From Citrobacter amalonaticus (GTDB taxonomy: Bacteria > Pseudomonadota > Gammaproteobacteria > Enterobacterales > Enterobacteriaceae), in assembly GCF_001559075.2 (NCBI RefSeq), contig NZ_CP014015.2, positions 1,736,001 through 1,800,000 of the forward strand: a stretch of DNA of 64,000 bases, read 5' to 3'. The translations under genes and the position numbers were made by a program. Shown here one piece after another: positions 51,378 to 60,864 of this stretch (position 1 is its first letter; the number at the start of each line of letters is the position of its first letter). Below the pieces are notes generated by a model. It was not told where the DNA came from and did no database searches. It worked only from the letters and a program-made list of their open reading frames with translations.

Positions 51378-52445
51378 TTAGCCCTTCAGACCTAAACGTT
51401 GCCCCTGATAGCTACCGTCCTGCACGGGCTTCCACCAGGCCTCATTCGCCAGATACCACTGCACGGTTTTACGCATACCGCTTTCAAAGGTTTCCTGCGG
51501 CGTCCAGCCAAGCTCACGGGCGATTTTGGACGCATCAATGGCGTAACGTAAGTCGTGACCAGGACGATCGTCCACAAAGGTAATCAGGTCGCGGTAGTGT
51601 GCGATACCCTGCGGTTTGTTCGGCGCCAGCGTTTCCAGCAGGTCGCAAATCGTCTCAACCACGTCCAGATTCTTACGCTCGTTATGGCCGCCAATGTTAT
51701 ACGTTTCACCGACTTCTCCGGTGGTCGCCACGCAGTACAGCGCTCTCGCATGATCGTCCACATACAGCCAGTCGCGGACCTGCTGTCCGTTGCCATACAC
51801 CGGCAGCGGTTTGCCCGCCAGCGCATTAAGAATCATCAGCGGGATCAGTTTTTCCGGGAAGTGATATGGGCCATAGTTGTTGGAGCAGTTGGTAATGAGC
51901 GTCGGGAAACCGTAGGTACGCAACCAGGCGCGCACCAGGTGATCGCTGCTGGCTTTTGATGCGGAATAGGGACTGCTTGGGGCGTACGGCGTCGTCTCGG
52001 TAAAGAAATCATCCGCTGAGTGCAGATCGCCATACACCTCGTCCGTCGAGATGTGGTGGAAGCGAAACGCCGATTTTTTCTCGTCAGCCCGTTCACTCCA
52101 GTACGCCCGCGCCGCTTCCAGCAACGTGTAGGTGCCAACAATGTTAGTTTCGATAAACGCCGCCGGACCGTCGATAGAGCGATCGACGTGGCTTTCGGCG
52201 GCCAGGTGCATCACGCAGTCTGGCTGATACTGTTGAAAAACCCGATCCAGCGAAGCGCGATCGCAAATATCCACTTTCTCGAAAGCAAAGCGCTCGCTCT
52301 GCGCAACCGGCGCCAGCGACATCAGATTGCCGGCGTAGGTGAGTTTATCCACCACCACGACCGCATCTGCCGTCTCATTAATGATATGCCGTACCACCGC
52401 TGAGCCGATGAAACCTGCGCCACCCGTCACCAGAATCCGTTTCAT
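51378..52445 (-). CDS. rffG: RffG, dTDP-glucose 4,6-dehydratase (ECA copy)
   Basis: Extended short-chain dehydrogenase/reductase enzyme turning TDP-glucose into TDP-4-keto-6-deoxyglucose. The 355 residues from the ATG at 52445 match E. coli RffG. The NAD-binding motif GGAGFIG lies near the N-terminus, the catalytic stretch is STDEVYGD and YSASKASSDHLV. Its ATG shares a base with the wecC stop (TAATG), so three further in-frame codons upstream are ignored. Confidence 0.96.
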   Translation of the reverse strand: MKRILVTGGAGFIGSAVVRHIINETADAVVVVDKLTYAGNLMSLAPVAQSERFAFEKVDICDRASLDRVFQQYQPDCVMHLAAESHVDRSIDGPAAFIETNIVGTYTLLEAARAYWSERADEKKSAFRFHHISTDEVYGDLHSADDFFTETTPYAPSSPYSASKASSDHLVRAWLRTYGFPTLITNCSNNYGPYHFPEKLIPLMILNALAGKPLPVYGNGQQVRDWLYVDDHARALYCVATTGEVGETYNIGGHNERKNLDVVETICDLLETLAPNKPQGIAHYRDLITFVDDRPGHDLRYAIDASKIARELGWTPQETFESGMRKTVQWYLANEAWWKPVQDGSYQGQRLGLKG

Positions 52446-53707
52446 TAACGCCACACTCCTTTGGTATCCACGACGTACTGCTGCGGCACCGCATCGCCCT
52501 GAATGGCTTTAAACTGGCTATGATCGACCAGCATCACCAGCACGTCGGCAGTCGCCAGCGCGTCGTTCAGTTCGGCAAGAGTGCAAAGACCGTCCAGCTT
52601 TTTCGGCAACTGGTGAATGTTCGGTTCCACCACCAGCGTTTCACCGCTGTGCCACTGGGCGATGCTTTTTGCGATCCCCATTGCCGGGCTTTCACGCAAA
52701 TCGTCGATATTAGGTTTAAATGCGAGGCCAAAACAGGCGATTCTCACTTCGCTGGCGCGCTTGTTCGTCGCCGCCAGGCAGTCCGCAACGGCGGCTTTGA
52801 CCTGATCGACAACCCAGTGCGGTTTACCGTCGTTCACTTCACGCGCGGTACGGATCAGACGCGACTGCAGCGGATTCTGCGCCACGATAAACCACGGGTC
52901 GACAGCAATACAGTGCCCGCCCACACCCGGTCCCGGCTGGAGAATGTTGACGCGCGGATGGCGGTTCGCCAGGCGAATCAGTTCCCAGACGTTAATCCCC
53001 TGCTCGGCGCAAATCAGCGACAGTTCGTTAGCAAAGGCGATATTGACGTCGCGGAAGCTGTTTTCCGTCAGCTTGCACATTTCGGCCGTACGGGAATTGG
53101 TCACCACGCACTCGCCTTCAAGGAATATTTTGTACAGCTCACTGGCACGCGCCGAGCACACTGGCGTCATGCCGCCGATGACCCGGTCATTTTTGATCAG
53201 TTCAACCATTACCTGACCCGGCAGAACGCGCTCAGGGCAATAGGCGATATTCACATCCGCCTGCTCGCCCGCCTGCTGCGGGAAAGTGAGATCCGGACGC
53301 ATTTCGGCCAGCCACGCCGCCATCTGTTCGGTCGCGCCAACCGGAGAGGTCGACTCGAGGATCACCAGCGCGCCCTTTTTCAGCACCGGCGCAACGGATT
53401 TCGCCGCTGCTTCGACATAGGTCATATCCGGCTCATGCTCACCTTTAAACGGCGTCGGTACGGCAATCAGATACGCATCGGCATCGACAGGGGTCGTGGT
53501 GGCGCGCAGAAAACCGCCTTCCACCGCCGTTTTCACGACGTTATCCAGATCCGGCTCAACAATATGGATTTCACCGCGGTTGATGGTCTCCACTGCATGC
53601 GGGTTAACGTCCACCCCAATCACCTGCTTTTGGCGCGAAGCAAAGGCAGCCGCCGTCGGCAAACCGATATAGCCCAACCCAATAACAGAAATGGTAGAAA
53701 AACTCAT
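52445..53707 (-). CDS. wecC: WecC, UDP-ManNAc dehydrogenase
   Basis: Four-electron NAD-dependent oxidation of UDP-ManNAc to UDP-ManNAcA, the acidic sugar of ECA. The 420 residues match E. coli WecC: Rossmann motif GLGYIGLPTA (10-19) and catalytic Cys266 in GPGVGGHCIAVDPWF. It overlaps wecB by 4 bp (ATGA) and rffG by 1 bp. A 416-residue antisense ORF over it is a shadow. Confidence 0.97.
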   Translation of the reverse strand: MSFSTISVIGLGYIGLPTAAAFASRQKQVIGVDVNPHAVETINRGEIHIVEPDLDNVVKTAVEGGFLRATTTPVDADAYLIAVPTPFKGEHEPDMTYVEAAAKSVAPVLKKGALVILESTSPVGATEQMAAWLAEMRPDLTFPQQAGEQADVNIAYCPERVLPGQVMVELIKNDRVIGGMTPVCSARASELYKIFLEGECVVTNSRTAEMCKLTENSFRDVNIAFANELSLICAEQGINVWELIRLANRHPRVNILQPGPGVGGHCIAVDPWFIVAQNPLQSRLIRTAREVNDGKPHWVVDQVKAAVADCLAATNKRASEVRIACFGLAFKPNIDDLRESPAMGIAKSIAQWHSGETLVVEPNIHQLPKKLDGLCTLAELNDALATADVLVMLVDHSQFKAIQGDAVPQQYVVDTKGVWR

Positions 53708-54834
53708 AGTGATACCCGATTGTTTTTTAACGCGTGTAAAATGCGGCCACAGGCCTGCCCGTCACCGTAAGGGTTATGGGCGCGGCTCATGGCCTGATAT
53801 TCGTTTTCGTCATGCAGCAAGCGCGTGACTTCTTCAACAATACGCCGTGAGTCGGTCCCCACCAGACGCACCGTGCCCGCCGTAATGGCCTCGGGTCGTT
53901 CGGTGGTTTCACGCATCACCAGCACCGGCTTACCCAGTGACGGCGCCTCTTCCTGAATCCCGCCGGAGTCCGTCAGAATCAGCCAGGCGTGATTCATTAG
54001 CCAGACAAAGGGCAGATAGTCCTGCGGTTCAATCAGCGTTACGTTGTTAACATGGCCGAGAATGCGGTTGACCGGCTCGCTGACGTTCGGGTTCAGGTGC
54101 ACCGGATAGACAATCTGCACATCCTGATTGGCGGCCGCAATCTCCGCCAGCGCATGGCAAATCTGCTCAAATCCGCGACCAAAACTTTCGCGACGATGAC
54201 CGGTCACCAGGATCAGCTTTTTATCCGAGCTGAGGAAGGGATACTGTTCGGCCAGTTCGGAACGTAGCGTATCGCTCGCCAGAACGCGATCGCGCACCCA
54301 GATCAGCGCATCGATCACCGTATTGCCGGTAACAAAGATGCGGCTGTCGGCAATATTCTCGCGCAGCAGGTTTTGTCGCGAGTTCTCCGTCGGCGCAAAG
54401 TGATACATCGCCAGATGCCCGGTCAGCGTACGGTTTGCCTCTTCCGGCCACGGGGAATAGAGATCGCCAGTGCGTAACCCGGCTTCGACATGGCCGACCG
54501 GTATACGTTGGTAAAAAGCGGCCAGGCTGGTCGCAATCGTGGTGGTGGTATCTCCGTGTACCAGTACCACATCCGGCTTGAAGTCAGCGAGGATAGGCTT
54601 CAGCCCTTCCAGTATCCGACAGGTTATCTCTGTCAATCCCTGACCTGGCTGCATGATGTTGAGATCGTAGTCAGGAACAATAGAAAAGAGATTCAATACC
54701 TGATCGAGCATCTCACGGTGCTGCGCGGTGACGCAGACTTTTGCGTCGAAATCAGGATCCTTTGCCAGCGCATGCACCAGAGGTGCCATTTTTATGGCTT
54801 CCGGTCGCGTGCCAAATACAGTCAGTACTTTCAC
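53704..54834 (-). CDS. wecB: WecB, UDP-GlcNAc 2-epimerase
   Basis: Non-hydrolysing epimerase converting UDP-GlcNAc to UDP-ManNAc. The 376 residues start at a GTG (54834) giving the E. coli start KVLTVFGTRPEAIKMAPLVHAL; the frame is open to 54876 but is not conserved beyond it. Family segments VHGDTTTT, GHVEAGLRTGDLYSPWPEE and TGHRRESFGRG are seen. It lies 55 bp after wzzE, the longest gap inside the operon. Confidence 0.96.
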   Translation of the reverse strand: MKVLTVFGTRPEAIKMAPLVHALAKDPDFDAKVCVTAQHREMLDQVLNLFSIVPDYDLNIMQPGQGLTEITCRILEGLKPILADFKPDVVLVHGDTTTTIATSLAAFYQRIPVGHVEAGLRTGDLYSPWPEEANRTLTGHLAMYHFAPTENSRQNLLRENIADSRIFVTGNTVIDALIWVRDRVLASDTLRSELAEQYPFLSSDKKLILVTGHRRESFGRGFEQICHALAEIAAANQDVQIVYPVHLNPNVSEPVNRILGHVNNVTLIEPQDYLPFVWLMNHAWLILTDSGGIQEEAPSLGKPVLVMRETTERPEAITAGTVRLVGTDSRRIVEEVTRLLHDENEYQAMSRAHNPYGDGQACGRILHALKNNRVSL

Positions 54835-54889
54835 ATCGATTCTCTTCGAATAGTCAGTGAGGGCCCAGCCCCTCACTGCGGCAGTCGTG

Positions 54890-55936
54890 CTAAATCGTGC
54901 GGCGGCGGGTTAACGCAACACCTGCGCCGATAAGCCCCCCCACGATGCCCCACATCACCATCAGGAAGGCACGGCGCGGGCTATCGCGTTTTACCGGTTC
55001 TTCCGGTGTACGCAAATAGCGATAGGTCTGAAAACGCGGGTCCAGAGTTGGACCCACATTCAATGTATTTAGCATGGCTCGATTCTGGAAGTAGTCCAGA
55101 TCGAAAGAGGGGCCGACCGCCTGTAAATTTTCAAGGCGCGCCTGGAGCATTGGACGTCCGAGCAGAAACAGCTCCGAATCCGGTAATTCATCCGCCGGTA
55201 CATCGGTTGCACTGCGGGAGATATTGTGTTGTTCCGCGATTTTAAGCGCCTGTTCAATGCTGCTCACGCGGCGGGAGAAAATCGCTTTCGCCACCTCTTC
55301 CTGACGTTTGACCTGCGCCTTCATTTGCACGGTCCGCGCAGCCCACGCGCCTTTCAGTTCTTCGTTGAGATGGCTTGCCGCACGCTGACTGGAGAACGCC
55401 ACATACTGACGCAGCAGATTGTTCGCATCAGGCGCGGTTTCGGCAATGAGCTTGACGCTGTCGTTAATTGCGCGGGCAAAATCACCGGGGGTGAACTGAA
55501 TGTTATTGATCATCTCATCCAGCATGGCGGCATCGGCCTTGCTGTTGCCAACCATCCGCTGCTTGTAATAGTCGGTTTGCAGCCAGAAGTCGCGACGCGT
55601 ATCCCAGGAGGCCAGTTGCATCACGAACTCTTTATAGGCTTCATCCATCACCGAAGGTTGATCGCCTGACGCGTTGTCCGCTTTCGTATCCAGATTCCGC
55701 AAAAACTGCTGTTGAGAATAGTAACCCCCCAGCATATTCACCGTGGGGCGATCGGAGATCGCGGTCGCGCTCCACTCCTGACGAGCAAAAAAAGTATACG
55801 CCAGCGCGATCAGCGCGAATAACAGCGCGATACCGACAATCCACACCTTCCCGGCCCACAAGGTACGAAACAACCCACGAATATCCAGTTCATTTTCAGC
55901 GCTCACAGCGTGTGCCCCCGGTAATGGTTGAGTCAT
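54890..55936 (-). CDS. wzzE: WzzE, ECA chain-length regulator
   Basis: A 348-residue polysaccharide co-polymerase. Membrane helices lie near residues 30-50 (VWIVGIALLFALIALAYTFFA) and at the C-terminus (FLMVMWGIVGGLIGAGVALT), enclosing a large periplasmic coiled-coil domain. It sets the modal length of ECA chains together with WzyE and promotes cyclic ECA. It begins 11 bp after wecA. The length matches E. coli. Confidence 0.96.
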   Translation of the reverse strand: MTQPLPGAHAVSAENELDIRGLFRTLWAGKVWIVGIALLFALIALAYTFFARQEWSATAISDRPTVNMLGGYYSQQQFLRNLDTKADNASGDQPSVMDEAYKEFVMQLASWDTRRDFWLQTDYYKQRMVGNSKADAAMLDEMINNIQFTPGDFARAINDSVKLIAETAPDANNLLRQYVAFSSQRAASHLNEELKGAWAARTVQMKAQVKRQEEVAKAIFSRRVSSIEQALKIAEQHNISRSATDVPADELPDSELFLLGRPMLQARLENLQAVGPSFDLDYFQNRAMLNTLNVGPTLDPRFQTYRYLRTPEEPVKRDSPRRAFLMVMWGIVGGLIGAGVALTRRRTI

Positions 55937-55947
55937 CGCACCCTCAT

Positions 55948-57051
55948 TTACTTGGTTAATTTTGGATTGTTATCACGGTTTCTTCGTAATCTGCGCTTCA
56001 TGCGCTTAATAAACCTCGCCACCTTCCATGCACGCTTAATGCAGTAACCGTAGAGGAAGAATGCTAGCAAAAAGAGCACCAGCATGACCCATTCCGGGAC
56101 AAAATGAGAATATTCCGCCAGCACGCCAATCGAGGCCAGTATTGCGGCGGCAAGTGTGATCAGGACAAACGCCTGACGGGAAGTAAACCCTGCACGCATG
56201 ATCAAATGATGAATATGCTGGCGGTCTGGCGAGAAGGGGCTCATCCCTTTACGCAGACGACGATACATGATGGCCACCATGTCCATCAGCGGAATGGCGA
56301 TGATCCACAGCGCGGTAACCGGGCTTATCGGGTGCGTTTTCCCCTGGGTGGTTTCAAGCAGGATCCAGATAACGGTAAAACCAATCAGCGTACTGCCGGC
56401 ATCACCCATAAACACTTTATAGCGACGGCCAAGCGCACCGAGGTTCAACAGGATATAGGGCAGGATGGCGGCGATCATGGCAAAGCACCAGATAGCCAGA
56501 CTGGTCTGTCCATCAAACCACAGAATAAGCCCCATTGCGGCAAATGAGACGCTTGAGAGTCCGCCTAATAAACCATCGATACCATCCACCATGTTGAAGG
56601 CGTTGATCGCAGCCCATACGGCGAAGAGCGTGAGGAAATAACCAAACGGCCCGAGCACCATCTCCCACGGGCCAAAGATATAACCCAGGCTGCTGAGATA
56701 GAGCTTGCCCACCACCATCATAATTACGCCGATAGCAGCCTGAATGGTGGCGCGAATTTTTACGCTAATATCAAAGCGATCGTCCAGTGCGCCGATAAAG
56801 ACCAGGACACCGGCACAAGCCAGATAGAGAGCAGCGTGGGGGATATAGACATTCACAATGCTAAATGTGAAACAAATCCCCGCATAAACTGAGATGCCCC
56901 CAACCAACGGTATCAATCCCTGGTGGCGTTTACGGAAGTTGGGTTTATCCACTAAACCGACCTTTTTTGCGACCTTCCGCGCAAAAAACAGGAACAGTGT
57001 CGTGAATAAAAAAATACTGATGAGATCAGTACTGACTGTCAGTAAATTCAC
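55948..57051 (-). CDS. wecA: WecA, UDP-GlcNAc:undecaprenyl-phosphate GlcNAc-1-phosphate transferase
   Basis: Starts both ECA and many O antigens by loading GlcNAc-1-P on undecaprenyl phosphate. The 367-residue protein has about 11 membrane helices. The Mg2+-binding aspartates are in GALDDRFD, and the second conserved loop is NAFNMVDGIDGLLGG; the C-terminal loop holds DRQHIHHLIMRAG. First gene of the operon. The 194 bp upstream to the rho terminator (57052-57245) are AT-rich and must carry the ECA promoter; I could not fix it. Confidence 0.97.
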   Translation of the reverse strand: MNLLTVSTDLISIFLFTTLFLFFARKVAKKVGLVDKPNFRKRHQGLIPLVGGISVYAGICFTFSIVNVYIPHAALYLACAGVLVFIGALDDRFDISVKIRATIQAAIGVIMMVVGKLYLSSLGYIFGPWEMVLGPFGYFLTLFAVWAAINAFNMVDGIDGLLGGLSSVSFAAMGLILWFDGQTSLAIWCFAMIAAILPYILLNLGALGRRYKVFMGDAGSTLIGFTVIWILLETTQGKTHPISPVTALWIIAIPLMDMVAIMYRRLRKGMSPFSPDRQHIHHLIMRAGFTSRQAFVLITLAAAILASIGVLAEYSHFVPEWVMLVLFLLAFFLYGYCIKRAWKVARFIKRMKRRLRRNRDNNPKLTK

Positions 57052-57245
57052 AATGCGTGCTCTCAGAGAAAATTATAAGCAGAAGTATAACCACGAAGGC
57101 CTGTATTCAGAAGGGAAACTCCACTCCGAACCGTCTGTTTTGTATAATTATTAACCACGTGTCGCACTTGATGGCTGACGCACGTGCAGCGGAGGACGAT
57201 AACCCCTGATTTGTTAACTTGTCGTTAAGATTACAGACATAAAAG

Positions 57246-57275
57246 CAAAACGCCACGTAAAAACGTGGCGTTTTC
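57246..57275 (-). terminator. rho terminator
   Basis: CGCCACGT and ACGTGGCG form an 8-bp stem with a 4-nt loop, flanked by A and T runs on both sides. It lies 15 bp after the rho stop and separates rho from wecA. Confidence 0.9.
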
Positions 57276-57289
57276 GGCTGAGAGCACGT

Positions 57290-58549
57290 TTACGAGCGCT
57301 TCATCATGTCGAAGAAATCGTCGTTAGTCTTGGTCATCGCCAGTTTATTAATGAGGAATTCCATTGCGTCGATTTCGCCCATCGGGTGAATAATCTTGCG
57401 CAGGATCCACATTTTCTGCAGCTCTTCCTGAGTGGTGAGCAGCTCTTCTTTACGGGTACCGGAACGGTTGTAGTCGATAGCCGGAAAGACGCGTTTTTCA
57501 GCAATCTTACGAGAGAGATGCAGTTCCATGTTACCGGTGCCTTTAAACTCTTCGTAGATGACTTCATCCATCTTAGAGCCGGTATCGATCAGCGCCGTTG
57601 CGATGATGGTCAGGCTGCCGCCCTCTTCCACGTTACGCGCCGCACCGAAGAAACGCTTCGGACGATGCAGGGCGTTAGCGTCCACACCACCGGTCAGCAC
57701 TTTACCGGAGGCCGGAACCACGGTGTTGTAAGCACGCGCCAGACGGGTGATGGAATCGAGCAGAATGATAACGTCTTTTTTGTGTTCAACCAGACGTTTC
57801 GCTTTCTCGATCACCATTTCCGCCACCTGAACGTGACGGGATGCTGGCTCGTCAAAGGTAGAAGCAACGACTTCACCTTTCACCAGACGCTGCATCTCGG
57901 TCACTTCTTCCGGACGTTCGTCAATCAGCAGCACCATCAGCACACAGTCAGGATGGTTGTAAGCGATGCTCTGCGCAATGTTTTGCAGCAGCATGGTTTT
58001 ACCGGCTTTCGGCGGCGCGACGATCAGACCACGCTGACCACGACCGATTGGTGAAGCCAGATCCAAAACGCGCGCCGTTAAGTCTTCGGTCGAACCGTTA
58101 CCACGTTCCATACGCAGACGAGAGTTTGCGTGCAGCGGGGTTAAGTTTTCGAAGAGAATTTTGTTACGGGCGTTTTCCGGTTTGTCGTAGTTAACTTCGT
58201 TAACTTTCAGCAGCGCAAAGTAGCGTTCGCCTTCTTTTGGCGGGCGAATCTTACCAGAGATGGTATCACCAGTGCGGAGGTTGAAACGGCGGATTTGGCT
58301 GGGGGAAACGTAGATGTCATCAGGACCGGCGAGGTAGGAGCTGTCTGCAGAACGGAGGAAACCAAATCCATCCTGCAATATCTCCAGCACACCGTCACCA
58401 AAGATATCTTCGCCACTCTTTGCGTGCTGCTTCAGGATGGCAAAAATAATGTCCTGCTTACGCATACGAGCCAGGTTTTCCAGCCCCATATTTTCGCCGA
58501 GAGTGATCAGCTCAGAAACCGGCGTATTCTTTAATTCGGTAAGATTCAT
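57290..58549 (-). CDS. rho: Transcription termination factor Rho
   Basis: Hexameric RNA-dependent ATPase that ends transcription. The 419 residues from the ATG at 58549 (MNLTELKNTPVSEL) are almost identical to E. coli Rho. The N-terminal RNA-binding cold-shock-like domain includes GFGFLR, the P-loop is PPKAGKTMLLQ and the Walker B end is VIILLDSITR; the R and Q loops follow. A 340-bp leader upstream carries the degraded rhoL frame; autoregulation by Rho-dependent attenuation in this leader is known for E. coli. Confidence 0.99.
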   Translation of the reverse strand: MNLTELKNTPVSELITLGENMGLENLARMRKQDIIFAILKQHAKSGEDIFGDGVLEILQDGFGFLRSADSSYLAGPDDIYVSPSQIRRFNLRTGDTISGKIRPPKEGERYFALLKVNEVNYDKPENARNKILFENLTPLHANSRLRMERGNGSTEDLTARVLDLASPIGRGQRGLIVAPPKAGKTMLLQNIAQSIAYNHPDCVLMVLLIDERPEEVTEMQRLVKGEVVASTFDEPASRHVQVAEMVIEKAKRLVEHKKDVIILLDSITRLARAYNTVVPASGKVLTGGVDANALHRPKRFFGAARNVEEGGSLTIIATALIDTGSKMDEVIYEEFKGTGNMELHLSRKIAEKRVFPAIDYNRSGTRKEELLTTQEELQKMWILRKIIHPMGEIDAMEFLINKLAMTKTNDDFFDMMKRS

Positions 58550-58636
58550 AGTGGTGTGAGTTCTTAAACTTGGGGTAAATCTCGAACTTAATGTTGTGAA
58601 TGGTATGGCAGGGTCATCCATGCCTGTTTACGGCCA

Positions 58637-58735
58637 TCAACTCATGTCTGTTCGCTGTCTGGTCACAGGAAAGTACGCAGAACTGAAACGACAAGACGGA
58701 TTGAATGATAAGCCAGGAATCTGTCCACTTCGCGT
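58637..58735 (-). pseudogene. rhoL: rhoL leader reading frame without an ATG
   Basis: On the rho strand a 32-codon frame reads RSGQIPGLSFNPSCRFSSAY then FPVTRQRTDMS before TGA. As I recall it, E. coli RhoL is MRSEQISGSSLNPSCRFSS and then AYSPVTRQRKDMSR. The codon aligned with the E. coli ATG is ACG (58735-58733), with no ribosome site. The nearest in-frame start upstream is a TTG 13 codons earlier. Either the frame is no longer translated or an odd start is used. The rest of the leader (58550-58889) has no gene; long C-rich, G-poor stretches would suit Rho loading. Confidence 0.5.
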
Positions 58736-58889
58736 GCGAGAAAAAACGGGAAGTATTGGAGTTATCAAGATTCAAACTTAATAAGGTATGTTTAATACGA
58801 AGTCAACACTAACTTAGCACGACTCAAGTCGGGCGTCCAGTCATCCGAATCAATTAGGATACTGGGCACCCGAACATGAGACACCCGGC

Positions 58890-59219
58890 TTACGCCAGGT
58901 TAGCGTCGAGGAACTCTTTCAGCTGACCTTTGGACAGTGCGCCCACTTTGGTCGCTGCAACCTCACCGTTCTTGAACAGCAGCAGGGTCGGGATGCCACG
59001 GATACCATACTTCGGCGCAGTGCCTGGGTTTTGGTCAATGTTCAGTTTAGCAACCGTCAATTTGCCCTGATATTCGTCAGCGATTTCATCCAGAATCGGG
59101 GCGATCATTTTGCACGGTCCGCACCACTCTGCCCAGAAATCAACGAGGATCGCCCCGTCCGCTTTGAGTACATCCGTGTCAAAACTGTCGTCAGTCAGGT
59201 GAATAATTTTATCGCTCAT
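58890..59219 (-). CDS. trxA: Thioredoxin 1
   Basis: The general cytoplasmic disulphide reductase, also a processivity factor for some phage polymerases. The 109 residues from the ATG at 59219 appear identical to E. coli TrxA, with the active site WCGPCK (Cys33 and Cys36 counting Met). GGAG stands 6 nt before the ATG. The open frame up to 59261 is not conserved. An ERIC-like element begins 34 bp upstream, so the promoter lies within or beyond it. Confidence 0.99.
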
Positions 59220-59252
59220 ATAAACTCCACAGGAATAAGCCTGGTGTGTTGG

Positions 59253-59377
59253 TGTATACACATCATCCTTTAAGCTGCCTCTTTGTTGGCTGCGCTCATC
59301 GCTCCGGTCACGTACTCTGTACGCTTTTGTGAACGCGTTCGCTTGCCGCCTCGACGCATCATGAATGATTTGTGTAC
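59253..59377 (-). repeat. ERIC-like element with variant ends, upstream of trxA
   Basis: Read on the minus strand it begins ACACAAATCATTCATGATGC, continues GTCGAGGCGGCAAG, and ends GCAGCTTAAAGGATGATGTG. It matches the elements at 41502 and 60743 and shares its core with classical ERIC. It separates the divergent genes trxA and rhlB. Confidence 0.7.
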
Positions 59378-59458
59378 AGCATTAACCAACTAAAGGTTGA
59401 CTTTATTTCACCGGATACGCTTTCGTAAAGCAATAGTAAGCTGATATTCTACCACACT

Positions 59459-60727
59459 ATGAGCAAAACACATTTAACAGAACAGAAGTTTTCCGACTTC
59501 GCCCTGCACCCAAAGGTTATCGAAGCCCTTGAAAATAAAGGCTTTCATAACTGCACGCCCATTCAGGCCCTCGCACTGCCGCTTACGCTGGCTGGTCGCG
59601 ATGTTGCAGGGCAGGCGCAAACCGGTACCGGAAAAACGATGGCGTTCCTGACGTCAACGTTTCATTATCTTCTCTCTCATCCCGCGATTGACGATCGCAA
59701 GGTGAACCAGCCACGCGCCTTAATTATGGCGCCGACGCGTGAGTTAGCCGTGCAGATCCACGCCGATGCCGAGCCACTGGCACAGACGACCGGTCTGAAG
59801 CTGGGTCTCGCTTACGGCGGTGACGGTTACGACAAACAGCTAAAAGTGCTGGAAAGCGGCGTCGATATTCTCATCGGCACCACGGGTCGTCTGATCGACT
59901 ACGCGAAACAGAATCACATCAACCTGGGCGCCATCCAGGTGGTGGTCCTCGATGAAGCCGATCGCATGTACGATCTGGGCTTTATTAAAGATATCCGCTG
60001 GCTGTTCCGCCGCATGCCGCCGGCCAACCAGCGCCTGAACATGTTGTTCTCTGCCACCCTCTCTTACCGCGTTCGTGAACTGGCGTTCGAACAAATGAAC
60101 AACGCCGAATACGTTGAAGTCGAGCCGGAACAGAAAACGGGTCACCGTATTAAAGAAGAGCTTTTCTATCCGTCTAACGAAGAGAAAATGCGCTTACTGC
60201 AAACGCTGATCGAAGAAGAATGGCCGGATCGCGCCATCGTATTCGCGAACACCAAACACCGCTGCGAAGATATCTGGGGCCATCTGGCCGCCGATGGTCA
60301 TCGCGTTGGCTTGCTGACCGGCGATGTGGCGCAGAAAAAACGTCTGCGTATTCTCGATGAATTCACCCGCGGCGATCTGGATATTCTGGTCGCAACCGAC
60401 GTTGCCGCGCGCGGCCTGCACATTCCTGCCGTCACGCACGTCTTTAACTACGATCTGCCGGACGATTGCGAAGACTACGTACACCGTATCGGTCGTACAG
60501 GCCGTGCTGGCGCAAGCGGTCACTCCATCAGCCTGGCCTGTGAAGAGTACGCCCTGAACCTGCCCGCGATTGAAACCTACATTGGTCACTCTATTCCGGT
60601 CAGTAAATATAATCCGGATGCGTTGATGAACAATCTGCCGAAACCGCTGCGTCTGACGCGCACGCGTCCTGGCAATGGCCCGCGTCGCTCTGGCGGTGCC
60701 CCGCGTAATCGTCGTCGTTCAGGTTAA
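59459..60727 (+). CDS. rhlB: RhlB, DEAD-box RNA helicase of the degradosome
   Basis: A 422-residue DEAD-box helicase that unwinds RNA for RNase E and PNPase in the degradosome. Motifs in order: the Q motif (FHNCTPIQALALP), Walker A AQTGTGKT, PTRELAVQ, TTGRLIDYA, VLDEADRM, SAT, VFANTKHRCED, VATDVAARGLHIP and HRIGRTGRAGASG. The C-terminal tail is arginine-rich (RRSGGAPRNRRRSG), as in E. coli, where it binds RNA. It is divergent from trxA and followed by an ERIC-like element. Confidence 0.98.
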   Translation: MSKTHLTEQKFSDFALHPKVIEALENKGFHNCTPIQALALPLTLAGRDVAGQAQTGTGKTMAFLTSTFHYLLSHPAIDDRKVNQPRALIMAPTRELAVQIHADAEPLAQTTGLKLGLAYGGDGYDKQLKVLESGVDILIGTTGRLIDYAKQNHINLGAIQVVVLDEADRMYDLGFIKDIRWLFRRMPPANQRLNMLFSATLSYRVRELAFEQMNNAEYVEVEPEQKTGHRIKEELFYPSNEEKMRLLQTLIEEEWPDRAIVFANTKHRCEDIWGHLAADGHRVGLLTGDVAQKKRLRILDEFTRGDLDILVATDVAARGLHIPAVTHVFNYDLPDDCEDYVHRIGRTGRAGASGHSISLACEEYALNLPAIETYIGHSIPVSKYNPDALMNNLPKPLRLTRTRPGNGPRRSGGAPRNRRRSG

Positions 60728-60742
60728 GAAAAGTTATGCCAT

Positions 60743-60864
60743 ACACAAAATCATTCAGCCCGTATCAAGGCAGCAAGAAAACGAATCCCGATGAGCTCAC
60801 TGTAGTCAGTGATTCGGGTGAGAGAACGCCGCCAACACAGATACAGGTTGAAGGATGAAGTGTA
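60743..60864 (+). repeat. ERIC-like element with variant ends, reaching into the gppA start
   Basis: It begins ACACAAAATCATTCAGCCCG and ends ACAGGTTGAAGGATGAAGTG then TA, with an inner dyad around GATGAGCTCACTGTAGTCAG. Its last bases contain AAGGA, 8 nt before the gppA ATG, so the element appears to supply the ribosome binding site. Confidence 0.7.

Noticed and set aside
52520..53770. Open frame of 416 codons opposite wecC
   Set aside because: Antisense to a full-length conserved dehydrogenase; no domain recognisable.
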